DNA of 5,982 nucleotides from Acidothermales bacterium (GTDB taxonomy: Bacteria > Actinomycetota > Actinomycetes > Streptosporangiales > WHST01), in the NCBI GenBank assembly GCA_017354575.1, contig JAFMQP010000257.1, positions 1-5,982 on the forward strand. Reading direction: 5' to 3'. The position numbers and the translations under genes are program-made. Every line of letters starts with the position of its first letter. Positions within the stretch are counted from its first letter, which is position 1. Shown piece after piece: positions 1-5,132 of the stretch. The notes beneath the pieces were generated by a model. That model searched no databases. It was given only the letters and a program-made list of their open reading frames with translations, and was not told the DNA's origin.

Positions 1-635
1 ACCCGGTGCAGGCCGACGAAGGTGACCGGCAGCAGCAGCGCGAGGATCACGAAGAACTGCATGACCTCGTTGTAGATTGCCGCGGACAGGCCACCGAGCG
101 CCGTGTACGCGAGCACGATGAGCGCGGCGACGAAGATGGACAACGGGATCGGCCAGCCGAGCAGCAGGTTGACCACGGTGGCGAGCGCGTACAGGTTGAT
201 GCCGGCGATGAGCACCTGCGCGACGGCGAAGCTGATGCCGTTCACCAGGTGCGCGAACCGGCCGAACCTGCGGTACATGAACTCGGGGACGCTGCGTACC
301 TTCGCGCCGTAGTAGAACGGCATCATCACCAGGCCGAGGAAGACCATGGCCGGGACGGCGCCGATCCAGTAGTAGTGCACGGTCGGGATGCCGTACTGCG
401 CGCCGTTGGCCGTCATGCCGAACAGCTCGACGGCACCGAGGTTCGCCGAGATGAACGCCAGGCCCGTCACCCAGGCGGGCATCGCCCGGCCGGAGAGGAA
501 GAAGTCCAGGCTGGAGGACACCGAGCGCCGGGCCATCACCCCGATGCCCAGCACGAAGACGAAATAGACCGCGATCAGGATGTAGTCGACCGGCTGGGCG
601 TTGAGCCGCAGAGACGAGACCGCCAGCGTGTGCAT
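1..635 (-). CDS. Sodium:solute symporter (SSS family), N-terminal part, cut by the left window edge
   Basis: This is an inner-membrane secondary transporter that would import a small solute together with Na+. I translated the minus strand from the ATG at 633-635. It gives 211 uninterrupted codons to the window edge, about 40% of a typical SSS protein of 500-560 residues. Hydrophobic segments lie near residues 17-36, 52-70, 86-108, 132-152, 161-182 and 190-209. Family hallmarks seen are a DFFLSGR stretch (44-50) with AMPAWVTGLAF after it, a FGMTANGAQYG segment (72-82), SVPEFMYRRFG (115-125) and the GGLSAAIYNEVMQ block (181-193). The last resembles the GGLSAVVWTDVIQ block of Vibrio SGLT. The start is supported by an AAGGTGG ribosome site just upstream. 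The gene follows sufT in the same direction after 90 bases, so it may be its own unit. The substrate cannot be told: the positions matching two galactose ligands of vSGLT (Gln69, Glu88) appear to be Glu70 and Tyr89 here. The family call is firm and the substrate is open. Confidence 0.9.
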   Translation of the reverse strand, partial: MHTLAVSSLRLNAQPVDYILIAVYFVFVLGIGVMARRSVSSSLDFFLSGRAMPAWVTGLAFISANLGAVELFGMTANGAQYGIPTVHYYWIGAVPAMVFLGLVMMPFYYGAKVRSVPEFMYRRFGRFAHLVNGISFAVAQVLIAGINLYALATVVNLLLGWPIPLSIFVAALIVLAYTALGGLSAAIYNEVMQFFVILALLLPVTFVGLHR

Positions 636-638
636 GCG

Positions 639-647
639 CCACCTTCC
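639..647 (-). promoter_or_regulatory. Ribosome binding site of the symporter gene
   Basis: On the minus strand GGAAGGTGG stands just before the ATG at 633-635. The AAGG core is 6 bases from the start codon, which is good spacing and supports this start. Confidence 0.7.
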
Positions 648-669
648 CTCGAAGGCACGGGGCGCGTGC

Positions 670-699
670 AGGTTACCTCGCACGCAAGCGCGGTGACAG
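670..699 (-). promoter_or_regulatory. Possible sigma70-type promoter for the symporter gene
   Basis: On the minus strand CTGTCA (694-699) matches the -35 consensus TTGACA at 4 of 6 bases. TAACCT (670-675) fits the actinobacterial -10 form TAnnnT. The spacer is 18 bases. Transcription would start near 662, leaving a leader of about 27 bases before the ATG. The -10 sits inside a small palindrome, AGGTTACCT at 670-678, which could bind a regulator. The -35 falls in the loop and arm of the hairpin at 680-722. This was matched by eye only, and such matches arise by chance. Confidence 0.3.
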
Positions 700-722
700 C
701 ACCGACACCGCGAAGCGCGTGC
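680..722 (-). terminator. Hairpin after sufT, probable terminator or mRNA 3' end of the suf operon
   Basis: A long inverted repeat starts three bases after the sufT stop codon. The outer arms GCACGC (680-685) and GCGTGC (717-722) pair over 6 bp. The inner arms CGCGGTG (689-695) and CACCGCG (706-712) pair over 7 bp. A 3/4-base internal loop separates them and the top loop is 10 bases (696-705). All 13 pairs are Watson-Crick and mostly G:C. No U-tract follows, so it is not a classical intrinsic terminator. U-less hairpins at operon ends are common in actinomycetes, so termination or protection of the mRNA 3' end is the likely role. Confidence 0.55.
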
Positions 723-725
723 CGA

Positions 726-1100
726 TCAGACGTTGAAGCCGAGCGCTCTCAGCTGCTCGCGTCCGTCGTCGGTGATCTTCTCGGGCCCCCACGGCGGCAT
801 CCAGACCCAGTTGATCCGGAAGTCGTCCACGATGCCTGCGAGCGACTGGCCGGCCTGGTCCTCGATCACGTCGGTGAGCGGGCAGGCGGCGCTGGTGAGC
901 GTCATGTCGATGGTGGCGATGTTCGCCTCGTCCACGGTGATGCCGTAGACGAGGCCGAGGTCGACGACGTTGATGCCGAGCTCGGGGTCGACGACGTCGC
1001 GCATCGCCTCCTCGACGTCCTCCACCGCGGCGGCGGACGCGGTGGGCGGGCCCGTCGGCGTGTGGTGCTCGCGCACCGGCTGTTCGGTCTGCTCGCTCAT
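726..1100 (-). CDS. sufT: SufT, MIP18/DUF59 family iron-sulfur cluster assembly factor (PaaD-like)
   Basis: This is a cytosolic protein of 124 residues thought to help mature or deliver Fe-S clusters made by the SUF system. The MIP18-family domain covers about residues 27-110. It shows the DPELGINVVDLGLVY block (38-52), the TSAACPLTD motif with conserved Cys73 (69-77), and a C-terminal part with W98, W100, PPWGPEKIT (102-110) and a closing LRALGFNV. Residues 1-26 are polar, rich in Glu, Thr, Pro and Ala, and probably disordered. I chose the ATG at 1098-1100 because GGAGG lies 7 bases upstream (1108-1112) and because it overlaps the sufU stop as ATGA. The frame stays open upstream to 1175, but that extension only reads sufU out of frame. 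It is the last gene of the operon, as in Mycobacterium tuberculosis, where the suf cluster ends with a homologue. PaaD of phenylacetate degradation is a relative, but the neighbours rule for SufT. Confidence 0.93.
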   Translation of the reverse strand: MSEQTEQPVREHHTPTGPPTASAAAVEDVEEAMRDVVDPELGINVVDLGLVYGITVDEANIATIDMTLTSAACPLTDVIEDQAGQSLAGIVDDFRINWVWMPPWGPEKITDDGREQLRALGFNV

Positions 1101-1552
1101 GACGTCGCCTCCGAAACGTTGTCCATGGTGCGGGCGACGGCGTCCTTCCATGCCATCCACCCGAGCAGGGCGCACTTGATCCGCGCCGGATACCGGGACA
1201 CGCCCGCGAACGCCACCGCGTCCTCGAGCACCTCCTCGTCCGGTTCCCCCGCGCCCCTGCTCTGCATCAGCTCGAGGAACGCCTGGTGCACCTCGTTGGC
1301 CTCCTCGACGTCCTTGCCCACGACGAGGTCCGTCATGACCGACGCGCTCGCCTGGCTGATCGAGCAGCCGAGCGAGTCGTACGAGACGTCCACGACCTTG
1401 TCGCCGTCGAGCCGCACCCGCAGTGTCACCTCGTCGCCGCAGGTGGGGTTCACGTGGTGCACCTCGGCGTCGTACGGCTCCCGCAGCCCCTTGTTGTGCG
1501 GGTGCCTGTAGTGGTCCAGGATGATCTCCTGGTACAGCGAGTCCAAGTGCAT
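1097..1552 (-). CDS. sufU: SufU, zinc-dependent sulfurtransferase / IscU-like partner of SufS
   Basis: SufU accepts persulfide sulfur from SufS and passes it to the SufBCD scaffold. In Bacillus subtilis it is a zinc protein that swaps a ligand with SufS rather than a cluster scaffold. This protein has 151 residues, close to the usual 145-160. The three conserved cysteines are visible as Cys38 in NPTCGDEV, Cys63 in LGCSISQASAS and Cys127 in RIKCALLGW. Asp40, the fourth zinc ligand position, follows two residues after Cys38. The stretch around residues 78-105, between the second and third cysteines, fits the insertion that separates SufU from IscU. The N-terminus LYQEIILDHYRHPHNKG is characteristic. 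The ATG at 1550-1552 shares one base with the sufS TAA stop (TAATG). AGAGG about 11 bases upstream may help, so coupling to sufS is likely. The gene end overlaps sufT by four bases. Confidence 0.97.
   Translation of the reverse strand: MHLDSLYQEIILDHYRHPHNKGLREPYDAEVHHVNPTCGDEVTLRVRLDGDKVVDVSYDSLGCSISQASASVMTDLVVGKDVEEANEVHQAFLELMQSRGAGEPDEEVLEDAVAFAGVSRYPARIKCALLGWMAWKDAVARTMDNVSEATS
1108..1112 (-). promoter_or_regulatory. Ribosome binding site of sufT
   Basis: GGAGG on the minus strand lies 7 bases before the sufT ATG, inside the 3' end of sufU. It fixes the sufT start at 1100 rather than at an upstream in-frame codon. Confidence 0.75.
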
Positions 1553-2832
1553 TAGCCGAAGTACCTCTTCACCTGAGCGAGGCCGGCGACGAGCGCGTCG
1601 ACGTCGGCTCGCGTGTTGTACAGGTAGAACGACGCGCGCGTGCTCGCCGTCACCCCGAACCGCTTGTGCAGCGGGCGGGCGCAGTGGTGGCCGGCACGGA
1701 CCGCGACGCCCTCGGCGTCGAGCACCTGGCTGACGTCGTGCGGGTGCACGCCGTCGACCTCGAACGAGACGACCGGACCGCGGTCGGCGGCGTCGGCCGG
1801 GCCGAACAGCCGCAACCCCTCGACGCCGGCGAACTGGTCGAGTGCGTACGCCGTGAGGTCCTGGTCGTGCGCGTCGACGGCGTCGCGGTCGAGCTCGGTG
1901 AGGTAGTCGACGGCGGCGCCGAGCCCGACGGCCTCGGTGATCGGCATCGTGCCCGCCTCGAACTTGTGCGGCGGCGGCGCGAACGTCGACCGCTCCATCT
2001 CGACGGTCTCGATCATCTCACCGCCGCCGAGGAACGGCGGCATGACGTCGAGCAGCTCACGGCGCGCCCACAGCACGCCGATGCCGGTGGGACCGCACAT
2101 CTTGTGGCCGGTGAATCCGACGAAGTCGGCACCGAGGTCACGGACGTCGACACCGCGGTGCGGCACCGACTGAGCGGCGTCCACGAGGACCAGCGCGCCG
2201 ACGTGGTGTGCCCGCTCGGCGATCAGCCGTACCGGGTTGATCGTGCCCAGCATGTTCGACTGGTGCGCGACGGCCACGATCTTCGTGCGCTCGTTGACGA
2301 GCTCGTCCAGCCGCGACATGTCCAGCGTGCCGTCCTCGGAGACGTCGAACCACTTCAGCGTCGCACCGGTGCGCTCGCAGAGCAGCTGCCACGGCACGAT
2401 GTTGGAGTGGTGCTCCATCACGGTGATGACGACCTCGTCGCCCGGGCCGACCCGCAGCCGCGGGTCGCCGGTGCCGAGCGTGGACGCGTTGCCGACCGAG
2501 TACGCGACCAGGTTGATCGCCTCGGAGATGTTCTTCGTGAAGACGATCTCGGTCTCGTCCGCCGAGCCGACGAACCGTGCCACCTTGAGCCGCGCGGCCT
2601 CGTACGCCTCCGTGGCCTCCTCGCCGAGCGCGTGGGACGCGCGGTGGATGTTGGCGTTGTGCCGGGAGAGGAACTCCTCCATCGCGTCGAGCACGGTACG
2701 CGGCTTCTGCGACGTGTTCGCGCTGTCGAGGTACACCAGGCGCCGCCCGTCGTGCACCGTGCGCTCGAGGATCGGGAAGTCCTTGCGCACGGTGTCGACG
2801 TCGTACCCGACGTTCGTCCCCGTGACGGTCAT
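1552..2832 (-). CDS. sufS: SufS, group II cysteine desulfurase (PLP-dependent)
   Basis: SufS converts L-cysteine to L-alanine and keeps the sulfur as a persulfide on its active-site cysteine, which SufU then takes. It is a cytosolic homodimer of the class V aminotransferase fold. The 426 residues fit group II enzymes of about 405-430. Seen in order are LDSANTSQKP (35-44), FTKNISEAIN (98-107), EHHSN with the PLP-stacking histidine region (140-144), VDAAQS with Asp218 and Gln221 (217-222), GFTGHKMCGPTG with the PLP lysine Lys244 (239-250), FEAGTMP (291-297), and RAGHHCARPLH with catalytic Cys384 (379-389). Arg399 in STRASFYLYNT matches the substrate-carboxylate arginine. Every key residue is present. 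The start ATG at 2830-2832 overlaps the sufC stop as ATGA. The upstream GGGCGG is a poor ribosome site, which fits coupling to sufC. A paralogue such as csd is less likely given the suf neighbours. Confidence 0.97.
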   Translation of the reverse strand: MTVTGTNVGYDVDTVRKDFPILERTVHDGRRLVYLDSANTSQKPRTVLDAMEEFLSRHNANIHRASHALGEEATEAYEAARLKVARFVGSADETEIVFTKNISEAINLVAYSVGNASTLGTGDPRLRVGPGDEVVITVMEHHSNIVPWQLLCERTGATLKWFDVSEDGTLDMSRLDELVNERTKIVAVAHQSNMLGTINPVRLIAERAHHVGALVLVDAAQSVPHRGVDVRDLGADFVGFTGHKMCGPTGIGVLWARRELLDVMPPFLGGGEMIETVEMERSTFAPPPHKFEAGTMPITEAVGLGAAVDYLTELDRDAVDAHDQDLTAYALDQFAGVEGLRLFGPADAADRGPVVSFEVDGVHPHDVSQVLDAEGVAVRAGHHCARPLHKRFGVTASTRASFYLYNTRADVDALVAGLAQVKRYFG

Positions 2833-3617
2833 GACGACGCGCCGCCCACGGTCGCGCTCTCGACGGCCGCCTCGCCGCCGCCGGAGACGTACTTCTCGTA
2901 GCCCTCGGCCTCGAGCTGCTCGGCGAGCTCGGGCCCGCCCTCCTCGACGACCCTGCCGCCGACGAACACGTGCACGTAGTCCGGCTTGATGTAGCGCAGG
3001 ATCCGCGTGTAGTGCGTGATGAGCAGGACGCCCTTGTCGCCACCGGACGCGAACCGGTTGACGCCGTCGGACACGACCTTCAGCGCGTCGATGTCGAGGC
3101 CGGAGTCGGTCTCGTCGAGGATCGCGACCTTCGGCTTCATCAGCTCGAGCTGGACGATCTCGTGCCGCTTCTTCTCGCCACCGGAGAAGCCCTCGTTGAC
3201 GTTGCGCTCGGCGAACGCCGGGTCGAACTTGAGGTCGTCCATCGCGTCGCGCACCTCCTTGACCCAGGTGCGCAGCTTCGGCGCCTCACCGCGCAGCGCC
3301 GTGATGGAGGTGCGCAGGAAGTTCGAGATGGTGACGCCGGGAACCTCGACCGGGTACTGCATGGCGAGGAACAGGCCGGCGCGGGCGCGCTCGTCCACCT
3401 TCATCGCGAGGACGTCCTCACCGTCGAGCAGGACCTGCCCGGAGGTGACGGTGTACTTCGGGTGGCCGGCGATCGCGTACGCCAGCGTCGTCTTCCCCGA
3501 ACCGTTCGGGCCCATCATCGCGTGCACCTCGCCGGCGTTCACGGTGAGGTCGACCCCGCGGAGGATCTCCTTGTCCTCGACGCTGACGTGCAGGTCGCGG
3601 ATCTCGAGGGTTGCCAT
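2829..3617 (-). CDS. sufC: SufC, ABC-type ATPase of the SufBCD scaffold
   Basis: SufC hydrolyses ATP to drive the shape change of the SufB-SufC2-SufD complex during cluster assembly. It is a soluble ABC ATPase with no membrane partner. The protein has 262 residues against about 248 in Escherichia coli. Walker A is GPNGSGKTT (36-44, Lys42) and the Q-loop glutamine is Gln87 in AMQYP. The ABC signature is FSGGEKKR (144-151) and Walker B is VAILDET with Asp169 and Glu170. The D-loop is SGLD (172-175) and the switch histidine is His202 in LLITHY. The FSGGEKKR signature, rather than LSGGQ, is the SufC form. The C-terminal tail (246-262) is Gly/Ala/Ser-rich and extends the family core slightly. I chose the ATG at 3615-3617 because the protein then starts MATLEIRDL as in homologues. 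AGGAG lies 11 bases upstream (3629-3633), a long but workable spacing. The in-frame start at 3680 reads into the Rieske gene and is rejected. Confidence 0.97.
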   Translation of the reverse strand: MATLEIRDLHVSVEDKEILRGVDLTVNAGEVHAMMGPNGSGKTTLAYAIAGHPKYTVTSGQVLLDGEDVLAMKVDERARAGLFLAMQYPVEVPGVTISNFLRTSITALRGEAPKLRTWVKEVRDAMDDLKFDPAFAERNVNEGFSGGEKKRHEIVQLELMKPKVAILDETDSGLDIDALKVVSDGVNRFASGGDKGVLLITHYTRILRYIKPDYVHVFVGGRVVEEGGPELAEQLEAEGYEKYVSGGGEAAVESATVGGASS

Positions 3618-3628
3618 GTGTGTTGCGG

Positions 3629-3633
3629 CTCCT
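3629..3633 (-). promoter_or_regulatory. Ribosome binding site of sufC
   Basis: AGGAG on the minus strand lies in the 19-base gap between the Rieske gene and sufC, 11 bases before the sufC ATG. It supports the start at 3617. This is the longest gap inside the operon. Confidence 0.6.
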
Positions 3634-3636
3634 GTC

Positions 3637-3957
3637 TCAGCTGTTCTGGTCCGTCGCGACGAGGACGTCCTCGCCGTCAATCTTCACCGGATAGGTCTGC
3701 ACGGGCACCGTGGCCGGAAGCCCGATGGGCGCGCCGGTCAGCAGGTCGAAGCGCGAGCCGTGCAGCCAGCACTCGACCGTGGTGCCCTCGACGTCGCCCT
3801 CGGAGAGCGGCACCTCCTCGTGCGTGCACACGTCACGACACGCGTAGAACTCGCCCTCGGTGTGGACCACCGCGACGGGCACGCCGTCGACGTCCACGTG
3901 CCGCGCCTCACCCTCGGGGACGTCGGCGACCCTGCACACCTTGGCAAAACCGGCCAT
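3637..3957 (-). CDS. Rieske [2Fe-2S] ferredoxin (non-heme iron oxygenase ferredoxin type) within the suf operon
   Basis: This small soluble Rieske protein has 106 residues, the usual size for the ferredoxins of bacterial ring-hydroxylating oxygenases (BphF/NdoA type). Both cluster-binding boxes are intact: Cys44-Thr-His46 in the CTHEEVPLSEG stretch, and Cys63-Trp-Leu-His66 in the ECWLHGSRFD stretch. Two Cys and two His would hold one [2Fe-2S] cluster. There is no signal peptide or membrane anchor, so it acts in the cytosol. The ATG at 3955-3957 lies 2 bases after the sufD stop, and GGTGGGGAAG just upstream serves as ribosome site. No oxygenase or reductase gene is nearby; it sits between sufD and sufC. 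That context suggests electron supply or another accessory role in Fe-S assembly, rather than aromatic breakdown. This function is inference, since no experimental role is known to me. The Rieske fold itself is certain from the motifs. Confidence 0.93.
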   Translation of the reverse strand: MAGFAKVCRVADVPEGEARHVDVDGVPVAVVHTEGEFYACRDVCTHEEVPLSEGDVEGTTVECWLHGSRFDLLTGAPIGLPATVPVQTYPVKIDGEDVLVATDQNS

Positions 3958-3959
3958 GG

Positions 3960-5132
3960 CTACTTCCCCACCGCCTGCAGCTCTTCCTCGACCCGTTCGA
4001 CCAGCCGGTCGCGGACCTCGGGTACGTGGATCTGCTGGATTATGTCGGCGAAGAAGCCACGGACGACGAGCCGGCGCGCCTCGAGCTCCGGGATGCCGCG
4101 CGACTGGAGGTAGAACAGCTGCTCCTCGTCGAACCTCCCGGTGGCGCTGGCGTGGCCGGCGCCGACGATCTCGCCGGTGAGGATCTCCAGGTTCGGCACC
4201 GAGTCGGCGCGGGCGCCGTCGGTGAGCACGAGGTTGCGGTTCAGCTCGTAGGTGTCGGTGCCGGTGGCGTCCGGCCGGATCAGCACGTCGCCGATCCAGA
4301 CCGTGTGCGCATCCTCGCCCTGCAACGCGCCCTTGTACGCCACGCGGCTGCGGCAGTCCGGCATGTCGTGGTCGACGAACAACCGGTGCTCCAGGTGCTG
4401 CGGCGCGTCCGCGAAGTACAGCCCGTACAGCTCGGCGTCGCCGCCGCGGTCGCCGTAGCGCACCTGCGGGTAGAGCCGGACCAGGTCGCCGCCGAACGTG
4501 ACGACGACGGACTTGACCCGCGCGTCGCGGCCCAGCCGGATGTACTGGTGTGCCACGTGCACCGCGTCGTCGTCCCAGTCCTGCAGCGACACCAGCGTCA
4601 ACTGGGCGCCGTCGGCGACGTTGACCTCGACGTTGCCGGCGTACGTCGCGCTGCCGCTGTGGTCGAGCACGACGGTGACCTCGGCCAGCGGCTGCACGTC
4701 GACGACGATGTGGCCGTAACCGGTGCTCTGCTCACCGCGCAGCGAGACGCCGACCGGGCGGTCCGGCCGGGCCTCCTGCGGGACGGTGACGACGGTGGCC
4801 TTCTCGAACGACGTCCACGCCTGCGCGGCGATGCGGTCGGTGGGTGTGCCCGCGCGGCCGATGCGCGGGTCGTCGCGGCCGACCGTCTCGACCGTCACGG
4901 GCGCCGGCGCGTCGACCTCGACCGAGATTCCGCCGTCGGGCTTCGCCGACCCGTCGTGCAGGCCGCGCAGCCGGGCGAGCGGAGTGAACCGCCACTGCTC
5001 GTCGCGTGGAGCCGGCACCGCGAAGTCGGCGACGTCGTACGACGCGGTGGCGTGCAGCTTGGACTGAGCCGCGGCCTCCGCCTCTGCCCCGCCGCCGTGC
5101 GAGTGCGGCGCGATACCAGTTTCGGCGGTCAA
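3960..5132 (-). CDS. sufD: SufD, scaffold subunit of the SufBCD complex
   Basis: SufD pairs with SufB through its beta-helix core and takes part in Fe-S cluster assembly and iron acquisition. From the TTG at 5130-5132 the protein has 390 residues, normal for the family. The N-terminal part holds the SYDVADFAVP and EQWRFTPLARLRGLHDG stretches (31-40, 45-61). The beta-helix follows over about 130-320, and the C-terminal helical part begins with the DEEQLFYLQSRGIPE motif (335-349). His327 lines up with the essential His360 of E. coli SufD, but the usual cysteine two residues before it is Ala325 here. The TTG overlaps the sufB stop as TTGA and GGAAGGGG lies 7 bases upstream. No ATG or GTG in this frame comes before conserved sequence. 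The frame is open further upstream to 5405, but only as an out-of-frame reading of sufB. The stop is TAG, 2 bases before the Rieske gene. Confidence 0.95.
   Translation of the reverse strand: MTAETGIAPHSHGGGAEAEAAAQSKLHATASYDVADFAVPAPRDEQWRFTPLARLRGLHDGSAKPDGGISVEVDAPAPVTVETVGRDDPRIGRAGTPTDRIAAQAWTSFEKATVVTVPQEARPDRPVGVSLRGEQSTGYGHIVVDVQPLAEVTVVLDHSGSATYAGNVEVNVADGAQLTLVSLQDWDDDAVHVAHQYIRLGRDARVKSVVVTFGGDLVRLYPQVRYGDRGGDAELYGLYFADAPQHLEHRLFVDHDMPDCRSRVAYKGALQGEDAHTVWIGDVLIRPDATGTDTYELNRNLVLTDGARADSVPNLEILTGEIVGAGHASATGRFDEEQLFYLQSRGIPELEARRLVVRGFFADIIQQIHVPEVRDRLVERVEEELQAVGK

Noticed and set aside
1101..1175. N-terminal extension of SufT by 25 residues
   Set aside because: The extension only reads the end of sufU out of frame. 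The ATG at 1100 has a well-placed GGAGG and an ATGA overlap.
6..1511. A 501-codon open frame on the plus strand
   Set aside because: It is antisense to the symporter, sufT and sufU, all of which have clear family motifs. Its own product is skewed in composition and crosses the intergenic hairpin.
1666..2901. A 411-codon open frame on the plus strand
   Set aside because: It is fully antisense to sufS and the end of sufC and shows the same Arg/Val/Asp/His-rich composition with no domain.
2138..3043. A 301-codon open frame on the minus strand overlapping sufS and sufC
   Set aside because: It is a frame-shifted reading of sufC and sufS. The product is Arg/Ala-rich and matches nothing, while the true frames carry complete ABC and desulfurase motifs.
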